NCBI RefSeq assembly: GCF_002090175.1
Contig: NZ_BBRN01000003.1
Coordinates: forward strand, 372,001-436,000
Source of the DNA: Demequina sp. NBRC 110057
GTDB taxonomy: Bacteria > Actinomycetota > Actinomycetes > Actinomycetales > Demequinaceae
DNA: 64,000 bases
Direction: 5' to 3'
The notes beneath the pieces were generated by a model. That model did not search any database. It was not told the DNA's origin and saw only the letters and a list, made by a program, of their open reading frames with translations. The translations under genes were made by a program, and so were the position numbers. Of the stretch, positions 30,091 to 40,912 are shown one piece after another. How positions within the stretch are numbered: the first letter of the stretch is position 1; each line of letters begins with the position of its first letter.

Positions 30091-31676
30091 AGCAGGCCTC
30101 GCAGCTCGGCGCGGCGCAGGCGGACGGTCGACGACGCCTCGGCGGTGAGGCTCGGGACGTCGGTGGGCTTCATCATGTCCAGCGCCTCGCGGTTGATGCA
30201 GTAGCGCCTGGCGCCCGTGAGCTCGGCGCGGGCGAGGTGAATGGGCTCGGACAGGCTGGGGGCCACCAGGACTCCTAGCACGGTCCGCGCCTGCTCGACG
30301 CCCAGCGCGGCGCAGGCCATGGCGACGGCGAGACCGTCCTCGCCCACGATCTCGGCGCCGCGCGCGGCGCCGGGGAGCCTCATCACCTGCTCGCCGCACT
30401 TGGTCACCCAGGCGCGTGCGGCATCGGCCGCCCGTCGTTCCCTGATGACGCGCGAGTCGCGGGCGTCCTGCCGGGTGGCGAGCCACACGCCGGGCGACTC
30501 CTCGCCGTCGGTGAGGGTGTCCACCATCGACTGCGCGGCGTCGGCGGCCGCGAGCGCGAGCACCGCCTCCACCGAGTCGAGCAGGTCCTTGTGAATCTCG
30601 CGCACCACGGCGTCACGCTTCTCGCGGGCGGAGCGGCGCTTGGCCCACGCGGAGTGACGCAGCTTGTGCAGGGGCCCGCCCTCAGCGGAGGCGGCCTCCC
30701 AGCGAGCGGCGAGCGAGCCGGTGGGGATCTGGAGGTACCAGTCGGTGCCTCCCTTGGCCTCGGCATGGGCGGCGCAGCGGCGCACCTCGGCGCGCACCTC
30801 GCGGGCAGCGGCGGTCTGGTCGTCCATGCGCTCGGCGAGCGTCTCGAGCCACTCCTTGAGCGACTCGGTAGCGCCGTGCATCGTGCGCTCGACGATGGTC
30901 GCGGCGGAGGCGGCGGCGACGCCCTCGAGCCAGCGTCCCAGTCCGTCGACGACGTCGCGTGGGAGCTCGGCTCCTCCCACCTCGTCCTCGGGGATGACGA
31001 ACAGCGGCAGCGACTCGAGCTGCTCGGCGGCAAGGCGCTCGACAAGTTCCGAGCGCACCTGGGCCGCGACATCGGCCGTCACGCGGTTGAGGACCATCGC
31101 GATCGAGGCGCCGCGCTCGGCTCCCCTGCGCAGCGCCTCCCACGGCACGGCGTCGCCGTAGCGGGCAGCGGTGGTCACGAAGATCCACAGGTCGGCGGCC
31201 TCGAGCAGCTTCTCGGCAACGTCACGGTTCTCGCCGCGCACCGAGTCGAGGTCCGGCGAGTCGACGATCGCGAGGCCGCGCGGGACCGCGTCCGTGGCGA
31301 TCACCTCGGAGCCGTCCGCCACCGAGGTGAGCACCTCGGCGTCGAGGGGGTGGTGGAAGACGTGCGGGACGCGCGTCGTGGGGCGCAGCACGCCGGCGGG
31401 AGTGAGCGGCTCCCCCAGGAGCGCGTTGACGACAGTGGACTTTCCCGCGCCGGTGGAGCCGGCGACGACCACCACGGCCGGCGAGGCCTCCTCGCGCACG
31501 CGCGGGATCAGGTGGTGGTCCAGCTGGTCGACCATGTGGGCCACGAGCTCGCGCGTGGCCTCGGCGTCTCCCAGCGGGATCGGCAGCTCGACGCCCCCGA
31601 CGACGCGACGTGTGTCGACGAGCGCGTCCAGGAGGGCGCCAGGGTACGACCACGTCTTGATGGGGCGGATCGACAT
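30087..31676 (-). CDS. Dynamin-like GTPase, partner of the downstream GTPase
   Basis: A 529-residue GTPase. G1 is GSTGAGKSTVVN near 71, the G2-like region is LRPTTRVPHV, G3 is DSPDLDS and G4 is NRVT (a weak NKxD). A helical stalk-like C-terminal region contains short hydrophobic stretches (residues about 430-490) that could touch membrane. GGAGGG lies eight bases before the ATG. It is the first gene of a three-gene coupled set with the second GTPase and proC. The two copies share architecture but little sequence, consistent with obligate heteromeric partners such as DynA/DynB-type pairs; that is inference. Confidence 0.83.
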   Translation of the reverse strand: MSIRPIKTWSYPGALLDALVDTRRVVGGVELPIPLGDAEATRELVAHMVDQLDHHLIPRVREEASPAVVVVAGSTGAGKSTVVNALLGEPLTPAGVLRPTTRVPHVFHHPLDAEVLTSVADGSEVIATDAVPRGLAIVDSPDLDSVRGENRDVAEKLLEAADLWIFVTTAARYGDAVPWEALRRGAERGASIAMVLNRVTADVAAQVRSELVERLAAEQLESLPLFVIPEDEVGGAELPRDVVDGLGRWLEGVAAASAATIVERTMHGATESLKEWLETLAERMDDQTAAAREVRAEVRRCAAHAEAKGGTDWYLQIPTGSLAARWEAASAEGGPLHKLRHSAWAKRRSAREKRDAVVREIHKDLLDSVEAVLALAAADAAQSMVDTLTDGEESPGVWLATRQDARDSRVIRERRAADAARAWVTKCGEQVMRLPGAARGAEIVGEDGLAVAMACAALGVEQARTVLGVLVAPSLSEPIHLARAELTGARRYCINREALDMMKPTDVPSLTAEASSTVRLRRAELRGLL

Positions 31677-31859
31677 CCCGCGTTCCCTCCGTCCTCAGGC
31701 TCCGAACAGGCTACCGTGCCTGGAATTTCCCACCATTATCCCGGCCGCGCGGGGGTGCGCATGCCCGGGGAGGTGGCCACCTGACAACGGCCGATGCCGG
31801 GGCGGGGTTCCGCGGCCACTACCCTGGGCGTGTGGCCGGGCCCGTATCCCCGCCGCGCT

Positions 31860-31933
31860 GCCCTCGTAGCTCAGCTGGATAGAGCACCGGACTTCTAATC
31901 CGACGGTCGCAGGTTCGAATCCTGCCGGGGGCG
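31860..31933 (+). tRNA. tRNA-Arg (anticodon TCT)
   Basis: The 74-base cloverleaf has a 7-bp acceptor stem GCCCTCG/CGGGGGC with one G.U pair, D-arm AGCTCAGCTGGATAGAGC, anticodon loop CTTCTAA and T-arm GCAGGTTCGAATCCTGC. The anticodon TCT reads AGA/AGG. CCA is not encoded. A TACCCT box at 31820-31825 is a plausible -10. The rest of 31677-31859 shows no gene. Confidence 0.95.
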
Positions 31934-31994
31934 CCTCACGCATCACCGCCTCCCGCGAGCCACCCAGTGTCGGGATTCGCGCGAATGTGCGCAC

Positions 31995-33029
31995 TCAGTG
32001 GCTCGCTGCGCGCGCTGCCGACTCCCTCTCGACGAGCTGCGCGGGCATCGGCGTGTCCACCGTCGGCTCCCCGCCCTCCTCGAGCGCCACCAGCACCTTC
32101 TGCATCATCATCGTGCCCAGCGCGGCGAAGTCCTGGCGGACGGTGGTGAGCGGCGGATAGAGGTAGGCGGCCTCGGGGATGTCATCGAAGCCGACGAGTG
32201 ACACGTCGCGCGGCACCTCGAGCCCGCGGTGGCGCAGGGCCGACATCAGGCCGATCGCCATCTGGTCGTTCGCCACAAACACGGCGTCGCCCGCCGCGAC
32301 GTCGAGCCGCTCCCCCACCTCGTAGCCCGACCGCGCGGACCAGTCGCCCCGCGGCGGCTCCGCGACCTCGAGGCGCCGCTCGGCGAGCTCGTCGCGCCAG
32401 CCGCGCTCGCGCTCGGTCGCGTCGGAGGCGTGGGCCGGGCCGGCCACGTGAAGGATGCGCTCGTGGCCCAGCTCGGCCAGGTGGCGCACCGCCGCGCGCG
32501 CCCCGCGGTACTGGTCGATGCACACCACCTGCGGCGACCGGCGGGCGCCCGCGGCCACCGCGACGAGCGGGACGGTCAGGTCCAACGCCTGCACCGCCTC
32601 GAGCGCCGACGAGTCGGTGAGGATCAGCACCACGGCGTCCACGCGCTGCCTCAGCAGCCCCTCGACGGTGGTGCGCACGGTGGCGGCCCCGGCATCGGCC
32701 GTCTGGGCGGCGTCCACGCTGTAACGGGCGCCGCGCGCGGCGATGGCGAAGTGCATGGCGATCGACGTGGGGCCAAAGTCGGCGACCGCGGGGGTGACCA
32801 GGCCGATGGTGCGGGTGCGGCGCGTCACGAGCGCGCGGGCCGCGGGAGACGGCGAGTAGCGCAGCTGCTTCATCGCCTTCTCGACCCGCTCCTTGGTCGC
32901 GGGCCGCACGTTGGGCATGCCGTTGATCACGCGGGAGACGGTCTGGTGGGAGACGCCGGCCAGGCGCGCGACATCGAAGATGTTCGCCGCCCGCGCGGGC
33001 TGATCCTTCGCCACGTCGTCCTTCCTCAC
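31995..33029 (-). CDS. LacI-family transcriptional repressor
   Basis: The 344 residues hold an N-terminal helix-turn-helix FDVARLAGVSHQTVSRVING (about 18-37) with the hinge region LRYSPSPAARAL, then a periplasmic-binding-like effector domain (about 70-340). The GTG start overlaps the stop of the preceding ABC ATPase gene (GTGA), so it is the last gene of the sugar-transport operon and almost certainly its regulator. Its likely operator is the TGTGAGCGTTCACA-type site in front of the first gene of that operon. The inducer is probably the transported sugar. Confidence 0.93.
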   Translation of the reverse strand: MRKDDVAKDQPARAANIFDVARLAGVSHQTVSRVINGMPNVRPATKERVEKAMKQLRYSPSPAARALVTRRTRTIGLVTPAVADFGPTSIAMHFAIAARGARYSVDAAQTADAGAATVRTTVEGLLRQRVDAVVLILTDSSALEAVQALDLTVPLVAVAAGARRSPQVVCIDQYRGARAAVRHLAELGHERILHVAGPAHASDATERERGWRDELAERRLEVAEPPRGDWSARSGYEVGERLDVAAGDAVFVANDQMAIGLMSALRHRGLEVPRDVSLVGFDDIPEAAYLYPPLTTVRQDFAALGTMMMQKVLVALEEGGEPTVDTPMPAQLVERESAARAASH

Positions 33030-34543
33030 GCTTCCGGGAGGTCGGGTTGCGCGACCAGCGCCATCAAGGTGTCCGGGTTCAGGCTAGCGGCGGCGACGGT
33101 CTCGGCGACCTCCCCCTCCCGGAGGATCGCGACCCGGTCCCCCACGCGCAGCACTTCTTCCAGTTCGGCGGAGATGAACACCACGGACAGGCCGTTGTCG
33201 GCGAGCTCGCCCACGAGCCGCTGGATCTCGACCTTGGCCCCCACGTCGATGCCGCGGGTGGGCTCGTCGAGCACGATCACGCGGGGGCTGAGCGCGAGCA
33301 GGCGGGCCAGCAGCACCTTCTGCTGGTTGCCTCCCGACAGGGTGCGCACGGGACGGTCGGGGTCCGCGGGCTTGATGTTGAGCGCCTCGATCCAGGACAC
33401 GGCGAGCTCGCGCCGGCGGGCGGTGCTGAGCGGCTTCAGCGCCCCCTGCTGCGCCTGGAGGGCGAGCACGATGTTGTCCTCGATGGACAGGTCGCCGATG
33501 AGCCCCTCGGTGCGGCGGTTTTCGGACGAGTAGACGACGCCCAGCTGCATGGCCCGGCGCGGGGAGTCGAGCCGATGCTCGCGCTCCTCGATGCGGATGA
33601 TGCCCGCCTGCGCGCGGTCCACGCCGGTGAGGAGCCTCGCCAGCTCGGTCCTTCCGGAGCCCAGCAGGCCCGCCACGCCGAGGACCTCGCCCTCGGCGAC
33701 GTCCACATCGGCCCCGCGAATGCCCGGCGCGCGCGTGAGTCCGCGCGCCGAGATGACCGGCTCGACGGCGCTCTCGGGCTCCACAAGGTGCTCGCGCGGG
33801 GCGATGTCCGCCACGTCGCGCCCCAGCATCTTCTTGACGAGGTCGATGCGCAGCAGCTCCGTGGTGAGGTACTCGCCCACCAGGCGGCCGTCGCGCAGCA
33901 CCGTGATGCGATCGCTCATCTCGTAGACCTGGTCGAGGAAGTGGCTGACGAACAGGATCGCCACCCCGCGCTCCTTGAGCTCGCGGATCACCCTGAACAG
34001 CTCGGCGACCTCGTCGAGGTCGAGGCTCGAGGTGGGTTCGTCCAGCACCAGCACCCTGACGTCCGTCGAGATGGCGCGCGCGATCGCCACCAGCTGTTGG
34101 ACCGCGAGCGAGTGGCGGCCCAGCATGGATGCGGGGTCGATGTCGAGGCCCAGGCCCTCGAGCACCGCGGCGGCGTCGCGGCGCATGGCACCGTGGTCGA
34201 TCAGGCCAAGGCGGCGAGGCTCGCGCCCCAGGAACACGTTCTCCGCGACGGAGAGGTTCTCGAGGAGGTCCACCTCCTGGTACACCGTGGACACGCCAGC
34301 GTCCTGCGCGTCGCGCGGGCCCGCGAAGTGGCGCTCGACACCGCCGATGCGCAGCACGCCTGCGTCGAGGGCGAGGGCGCCGGTGATGGCCTTGATCAGC
34401 GTGGACTTGCCCGCGCCGTTCTCCCCCATGAGCGAGTGCACCTCGCCGGGAAACATGCGGAAGTCCACCGCGTCGAGGGCGGTGAACGCGCCGAAGCGCA
34501 CCGTCGCCCCGTCGAGCTGCACCAGCGCCTGCGCCTCGTCCAC
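33026..34543 (-). CDS. Sugar ABC transporter ATPase (second copy, duplicated domains)
   Basis: The 505 residues form two fused ABC domains as in RbsA/MglA/YtfR. The first Walker A is GENGAGKST near residue 40. The second domain has the usual degenerate P-loop (GLLGSGRTE) but an intact signature LSGGNQQKV and LDEPTRGIDVG. GTG 34543 is chosen as giving the conventional N-terminus; ATG 34564 is possible and neither has a strong ribosome site. It resembles the ATPase at 36719-38263 and is the extra subunit that makes this operon unusual. The two may be alternative ATPases for the same permeases. Confidence 0.9.
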   Translation of the reverse strand: MDEAQALVQLDGATVRFGAFTALDAVDFRMFPGEVHSLMGENGAGKSTLIKAITGALALDAGVLRIGGVERHFAGPRDAQDAGVSTVYQEVDLLENLSVAENVFLGREPRRLGLIDHGAMRRDAAAVLEGLGLDIDPASMLGRHSLAVQQLVAIARAISTDVRVLVLDEPTSSLDLDEVAELFRVIRELKERGVAILFVSHFLDQVYEMSDRITVLRDGRLVGEYLTTELLRIDLVKKMLGRDVADIAPREHLVEPESAVEPVISARGLTRAPGIRGADVDVAEGEVLGVAGLLGSGRTELARLLTGVDRAQAGIIRIEEREHRLDSPRRAMQLGVVYSSENRRTEGLIGDLSIEDNIVLALQAQQGALKPLSTARRRELAVSWIEALNIKPADPDRPVRTLSGGNQQKVLLARLLALSPRVIVLDEPTRGIDVGAKVEIQRLVGELADNGLSVVFISAELEEVLRVGDRVAILREGEVAETVAAASLNPDTLMALVAQPDLPEA

Positions 34544-34632
34544 CGGGTCATCTTGGCACGGCATCGGCCGCATCCCAGAGGAGCCAGGTGGACGAGGCGC
34601 GTCGCCCGCCCGCGGAGGAGAGGTGCGGGAGG

Positions 34633-35649
34633 TCACGTGCGCCGGTCGGACCGGGCGACGATGGCCCGCTGCACCACGATGAACAGCAGCAGCAGGGCGC
34701 CGATGATGATGTGCGTCCACGACTGCTCGGCGCCCATGAAGGAGATGATCGTGTTGATGGTGGCGAACACGAACACGCCGATCATGGAGCCCAGCACGTA
34801 GCCGCGGCCTCCCGTCAGCAGCGTGCCGCCGATGACGACACAGGCGATGACGTCCAGTTCAGTGCCGATGCCGTTGCGCGGGTAGCCGGCGCCCGAGTAG
34901 GCGGTCAGTAGCAGTCCCGCGAGGCCGCCGCACAGGCCGGAGATGACGTAGACCAGCACCTTGGTGCGGGCCACCGACAGTCCCATGAGGCGAGCCGACT
35001 GCTCCGAGCCGCCGATCGCATACACGGTGCGGCCGAACCGGGTGAGCGCCATGATGACGGCGCCGGCGGCGACCACCGCGAGCGCGATGATGCCGGTGGG
35101 GGTGATGTACCAGTCGCCGATGAGGAAGCGCGTCTGCTGGAGCCACAGGATCGGCTCGTTCTCGACCCTGATCGAGGACAGGCTCACCACGTACGCGAGG
35201 CCGCGCCCCAGGAACAGGCCCGCGAGCGAGGCGATGAAGGGCTGGACGTTGAAGTACTGGACCAGGACGCCGATGAGCGTGCCGATGGCAGCGCCGCCCG
35301 CGAGCATCACGGGGATGACGATCCACACCGGGGTGCCTGACGCGAGCATCGAGGACCCGAGGATGCCGGTGAACGCCATCACCGAGCCGACCGAGAGGTC
35401 GATGCCTCCCGTGACGATGACGAACGTCATGCCGACGGCGAGCACCATCAGGTACGCGTGGTCGAGCAGCAGCGCGGACAGATTCCTGGGGCTCAGGAAG
35501 TTGCCGAACTCCGCCTGGGCGCCGATCAGCAGAATCACGAGGATCACGATGGCGGCCAGCGTGGGAAGCACGGACGCGCGGCGAGCGGAGAAGGTGCGCA
35601 CCCGATCCATGGCGGTGGGGGCGGGGGCGTCGACGACGGTGGCACTCAT
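34633..35649 (-). CDS. Sugar ABC transporter permease, YjfF-like
   Basis: The 338 residues have about nine to ten membrane helices. GMTFVIVTGGIDLSVGSVMAFTGI is the BPD_transp_2 signature (split: GMTFVIVTGG, IDLSVGSVMAF). Closeness to E. coli YjfF extends over VYAIGGSEQSARLMGLS and ELDVIACVVIGGTLLTGG. The ATG overlaps the stop of the YtfT-like gene (ATGA), and the second ATPase starts 89 bases downstream. It forms the heterodimeric channel with the YtfT-like protein. Confidence 0.92.
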   Translation of the reverse strand: MSATVVDAPAPTAMDRVRTFSARRASVLPTLAAIVILVILLIGAQAEFGNFLSPRNLSALLLDHAYLMVLAVGMTFVIVTGGIDLSVGSVMAFTGILGSSMLASGTPVWIVIPVMLAGGAAIGTLIGVLVQYFNVQPFIASLAGLFLGRGLAYVVSLSSIRVENEPILWLQQTRFLIGDWYITPTGIIALAVVAAGAVIMALTRFGRTVYAIGGSEQSARLMGLSVARTKVLVYVISGLCGGLAGLLLTAYSGAGYPRNGIGTELDVIACVVIGGTLLTGGRGYVLGSMIGVFVFATINTIISFMGAEQSWTHIIIGALLLLFIVVQRAIVARSDRRT

Positions 35650-36718
35650 GCGGAGACCTCCTGGCGGGTAGGGGTGGCCGATGCGGCGGCGGGCTCGCCG
35701 CCAGCGTCGCCGGGGCCGTGGCCGGAGCGGCGCCTGGACAGCGAGCGTCCCCACTGGTGGACGCGCGGCGACTGCACCAGGACGACGATCACGACGACGA
35801 CGGCGAAGAACACGGGGCTCTGGGCCGGCGGGACGCCGAAGAACTGGATGGTCTTGTCGAGCGTGGTGACGGTGAGCACCCCGATGACGGTGCCGGCGAT
35901 CGAGAACTTGCCGCCCATGAGGGACGTGCCGCCCAGCACCACCGCGAGGATGGCGTACAGCTCGATGAGGTAGCCGGCGTTGTTCGAGTCGGCGGCCATC
36001 GTGTTGGAGGCGTTGATGATGCCCGCGACGCCGGCCAGCACACCGGACGCGATGTACGCGCCCCAGATGATGCCGCGCGAGCGCACGCCCGCCAGGCGCG
36101 AGGCCTCGGGGTTGATGCCGACCGCCTCGGTGAGCATGCCCAGCGCCGTGCGGCGCTCGATGAGGGCGACGACAGCCACGACAGCGACCCAGATGAAGAA
36201 CGCGACGGGAAGCAGGATCAGGTAGCCGTTGGAGATGAACTTGTACGGCGCGCTCGTCACGGTGGTGATGGCGCCGCCCGTGATGAGCAGCGCGACGCCG
36301 CGGCCGGCGAGCATCAGGACCAGCGTCGCGATGATGGGCTGGATCCCGAGCACCGAGACCAGGAAGCCGTTCCACGCGCCGAGCACCAGGGCCACCAGGA
36401 CGGCGGTGGCGATCGCCGTGACGACGATGCCGAGGCTGCCGGGGTCGGGGGCGTCGGCGATGATCGTGAGCGACACGGCGCCCGAGACCGCCATGACGGC
36501 TCCCACGGACAGGTCGATGCCGCGGGTCGCGATGACGAGGGTCATGCCGAGGGCGACGAGCATGAGCGGGGCGCTCTCGCGCAGGATCGTCACCGGGTTG
36601 CCGTAAAGGTCGCCGTCGCGCATGGTGATCTTTGCGAAGTTGGGGTTGGCGATGACGTTGACGACGACGAGCGTGGCGAGCGCCGCCGAGGGCCAGAACA
36701 GGTGGTGCTTGAGCAGAG

Positions 36719-36722
<4 letters not shown>
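35646..36722 (-). CDS. Sugar ABC transporter permease, YtfT-like
   Basis: The 358 residues have about ten membrane helices and a basic/Ala-rich C-terminal tail. The block DGDLYGNPVTILRESAPLML followed by GMTLVIATRGIDLSVGAVMA matches E. coli YtfT, which carries furanose-form galactose. The start overlaps the stop of the upstream ATPase gene (ATGA) and the stop overlaps the YjfF-like start, so the whole set is translationally coupled. Confidence 0.92.
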
Positions 36723-38263
<1,541 letters not shown>

Positions 38264-38290
38264 GAGTGAGTGACCTCGTTGTCGTGCCTC

Positions 38291-38316
38291 GTGGTGGTGC
38301 TGGGTGGTGGTGCTGG
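38291..38316. repeat. Tandem 13-bp repeat upstream of the ytfR-like gene
   Basis: GTGGTGGTGCTGG occurs twice back to back (38291-38303, 38304-38316), with a third partial GTGG at 38317-38320. On the coding strand this is a CCAGCACCACCAC repeat between the hairpin and the ATPase ribosome site. Confidence 0.7.
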
Positions 38317-38320
38317 GTGG

Positions 38321-38356
38321 CGCGTCCGCCGGGAGGTGGGCCTCCCGGCGGACGCG
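38321..38356 (-). terminator. Strong hairpin between binding-protein and ATPase genes
   Basis: Sixteen-base perfect arms (38321-38336 and 38341-38356) flank the loop TGGG. As an intra-operon partial terminator or mRNA 3'-end stabiliser it would raise the ratio of binding protein to transporter. Confidence 0.7.
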
Positions 38357-38386
38357 GTCACACCTGTGCTCCTCGTGATCCGCGGA

Positions 38387-39409
38387 TCAGTAGGGGCGGG
38401 TGTCGATGACCTCGGCGGCCTGCTCCTGGGTGAAGGCCTGGTCCTCAACGTAGTAGGCCTTCTCGACGGCGGTGCCGGCCAAGACGTCCTTGACGATCTG
38501 GGCGGCCTGCTCGCCGAGCAGCGGGTTGCACTCGACGATGTAGTTGATCTTGCCGTCGACGAGCGCCTGCATTCCGTCCTTGACCGCGTCGATGGTGACG
38601 ATCTTGATGTCCTCACCGGGGACGCCACCGGCGGACTCGATCGCCTCGATGGCGCCCAGGCCCATGTCGTCGTTGTGCGCATACACGAGGTCGATGCCGT
38701 CGAGGCCGTAGTTGGCGATGTAGCCCTCCATGACGGACTTGCCGCCGTCACGGGTGAAGTCGCCGGTCTGCGAGTCGATGGTGGTGATGCCGGTGCCGGC
38801 GATCGCCTCGTCGAAGCCCGCCGCGCGCTCGTTGGCGGGGGCGGAACCGGTGGTGCCCTCGAGCACCACCATGTTGGTCTCGGTGTCGCCGAACTCGGCG
38901 GCGGCCCACTCGCCGGCCTTCACGCCCTCGGCGTGGAAGTCGAGGCCCACCCAGCTGGCGTAGAGGTCCTCGGAGGCGGACACGGTGCGGTCCTCGAGGA
39001 CCACGGGGATGCCTGCGTCGGCGGCCTCCTGGAGGACGTCGTCCCAGCCGTCCTCCACCACCGGGGCGATGACGATGGCGTCGACGCCCTGGTTGATGAA
39101 GTTGCGGACCGCGGAGATCTGCGCCGCAGGGTCGTTGTCCGCGGCGTTGAAGATCAGCTCGAAGCCGTTGTCCTCAGAGAACGCGGCCTTCATGGAGTCG
39201 GTGTTGGCCGAGCGCCAGCCGGACTCCGCACCGGTCTGGGCGAAGCCGACGGTGATGACGTCCGACGCGGCGGCGTCGGAGCCGCCGGTGGACTCGGCCT
39301 CCGCCGTCGACGACGACGAGCCGGTGCTGCCGGTCTCGGTGGAGCAACCGGCCAGGGCGAAGGCCGCGGCCCCCGCGAAGGCGATGGTGGACAGGAAACG
39401 CTTGTTCAT
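38387..39409 (-). CDS. Sugar-binding lipoprotein, YtfQ-like
   Basis: A 340-residue precursor with lipobox ALAGC (Cys near 19) and a Ser/Thr/Glu linker. The binding domain closely tracks E. coli YtfQ, the galactofuranose-binding protein: TVGFAQTGAESGWRSANT, DAIVIAPVVEDGWDDVL, DSQTGDFTRDGGKSVMEG and DLVYAHNDDMGLGA. The Trp in ESGWR, the Arg in VLEDRTV and the Asp/Arg in GDFTR are likely sugar contacts. ATG 39409 is chosen with AGGAGG eight bases upstream; the GTG at 39430 precedes that site. It is the first gene of the operon. The sugar is probably a furanose (galactofuranose or arabinofuranose), by similarity. Confidence 0.93.
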   Translation of the reverse strand: MNKRFLSTIAFAGAAAFALAGCSTETGSTGSSSSTAEAESTGGSDAAASDVITVGFAQTGAESGWRSANTDSMKAAFSEDNGFELIFNAADNDPAAQISAVRNFINQGVDAIVIAPVVEDGWDDVLQEAADAGIPVVLEDRTVSASEDLYASWVGLDFHAEGVKAGEWAAAEFGDTETNMVVLEGTTGSAPANERAAGFDEAIAGTGITTIDSQTGDFTRDGGKSVMEGYIANYGLDGIDLVYAHNDDMGLGAIEAIESAGGVPGEDIKIVTIDAVKDGMQALVDGKINYIVECNPLLGEQAAQIVKDVLAGTAVEKAYYVEDQAFTQEQAAEVIDTRPY

Positions 39410-39490
39410 GCCGTGAACCTCCTCGTTCACCCCGGCTTCCTTGCCGGGAGGCTTGTCATTCCTACGGGCACCCCTGTGTGCCGCACTTGG

Positions 39491-39521
39491 ATGATAGCGC
39501 TCACATTGTGAGCGTTCACAA
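39491..39521 (-). promoter_or_regulatory. Promoter and LacI-type operator of the YtfQ-like operon
   Basis: On the minus strand TTGTGA (39521-39516) and TATCAT (39496-39491) make a promoter with a 19-base spacer. The spacer contains the perfect 17-bp palindrome CGCTCACA-T-TGTGAGCG (39498-39514), and TGTGAGCGTTCACA (39507-39520) is one base from the LacI/GalR consensus TGTGAGCGCTCACA. A repressor bound here would block RNA polymerase. A weaker copy, TGTGAGGGTTCACC, lies at 39606-39619. Otherwise 39522-39820 holds no gene; it carries two GCATCGGCC words (39590, 39687). Confidence 0.75.
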
Positions 39522-39820
39522 GGGGTTTCACATCACGATTACGTAACGGAACCGTGCGCGGGGCCAGGGAGCGCACGCGCGGTGAGCCGGCATCGGCCAC
39601 CGAAATGTGAGGGTTCACCTGGCTCGCACGCCGCTCCCCCCTCAGGCGCCGTAACAAAGTGACGGTCCTCCGGCCGACACGCCGAGGCATCGGCCGCCCT
39701 GAACGGCGAGTCGCCCACATCAACCGTCACTTCGTCACGCTCGGGCCTCACCACTGGCGGGGAATCACCTCCCACGTGGCGAGTGTTGGCGTTTCGGCAC
39801 CACTACGAAAGGCTTGCCCC

Positions 39821-40912
39821 ATGACGACCCCCGCCCTCTTCCAGCCGCTGACCCTGCGCGGCACCACCTTCCGCAACCGCCTGTGGACAGCTCCCATGTG
39901 CCAGTACTCGGTCGAGGAGCGCGACGGCGTGCCCACCGACTGGCACCTGGTGCACCTGGGCGGCATCGCCCGCGGAGGCGCGGGACTCGTCATGGCCGAG
40001 GCGACGGCCGTGACCCCCGAGGGTCGCATCTCGCCGTGGGACACCGGCATCTGGAACGACGAGCAGCGCGACGCCTGGGCACGCGTCACCTCGTTCATCC
40101 ACTCGCAGGGCTCCAAGGCCGGCATCCAGCTGGCGCACGCGGGCCGCAAGGCGTCGACGTACCGGGACTGGTCGGGCCGCGGCGTCGTGGACCACCGGGA
40201 CGGCGGCTGGACGCCGCTTGCCCCCTCCACCCTCGCGTTCGAGGGGCTCGCCGACCCCACGCCCATGAGCCAGGACCAGATCGCCGATGCGGTGGCGGCC
40301 TTTGGCACCGCAGCCCGCCGTTCGCTCGACGCCGGCTTCGATGTGCTCGAGGTCCACGCCGCGCACGGCTACCTGCTCCACGAGTTCCTCTCCCCCCTCA
40401 GCAACGACCGCACCGACGACTACGGCGGCTCGCTCGAGAACCGCGCCCGGTTCCTCCTCGAGGTGGTGCGCGAGGTGCGCCGCGTCGCGGGCGAGGAGGT
40501 GCCCGTGTTCGTACGCCTGTCCGCCACCGACTGGAAGGAGCCCGAGGGGTGGACCGTGGACGACACCGTCACCGTGTCGGGCTGGGTGCGCGACGAGGGC
40601 GCCGACCTCGTCGACGTCTCGAGCGGCGGCAACGTGGCCGATGCCCGCATCACCGTGGGCCCCGGCTACCAGGTGCCGTTTGCGCGCGAGGTCCGCGAGC
40701 GCGCGGGCGTGCCGGTGAGCGCCGTGGGCCTCATCGTGGAGCCCGCGCACGCGGAGGAGATCGTGGCCAGCGGCGAGGCCGATGCCGTCATGGCCGGCCG
40801 TGAGTTCCTGCGCGACCCCCACTTCGCCCTGCGTGCCGCCCACGAGCTGGGCGTCGACGTCGACTACTGGCCCGCCCAGTACCGTCGCGGCACCTTCGCG
40901 GCGCGCCCGTAG
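39821..40912 (+). CDS. Old Yellow Enzyme, YqjM-like ene-reductase
   Basis: A 363-residue FMN-dependent TIM-barrel oxidoreductase that reduces activated C=C bonds with NADPH. It shows the YqjM-class Cys in PMCQYS, IQLAHAGRKAS (FMN and substrate His), HAAHGYLLHEFLSPLSNDR (catalytic Tyr region), DDYGGSLENRARF and the FMN-phosphate loop MAGREFLRDP. ATG 39821 has GAAAGG eight bases upstream; longer in-frame starts would run through the operator region. It is divergent from the sugar operon and monocistronic. YqjM-class enzymes often respond to oxidative or electrophile stress. Confidence 0.95.
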   Translation: MTTPALFQPLTLRGTTFRNRLWTAPMCQYSVEERDGVPTDWHLVHLGGIARGGAGLVMAEATAVTPEGRISPWDTGIWNDEQRDAWARVTSFIHSQGSKAGIQLAHAGRKASTYRDWSGRGVVDHRDGGWTPLAPSTLAFEGLADPTPMSQDQIADAVAAFGTAARRSLDAGFDVLEVHAAHGYLLHEFLSPLSNDRTDDYGGSLENRARFLLEVVREVRRVAGEEVPVFVRLSATDWKEPEGWTVDDTVTVSGWVRDEGADLVDVSSGGNVADARITVGPGYQVPFAREVRERAGVPVSAVGLIVEPAHAEEIVASGEADAVMAGREFLRDPHFALRAAHELGVDVDYWPAQYRRGTFAARP

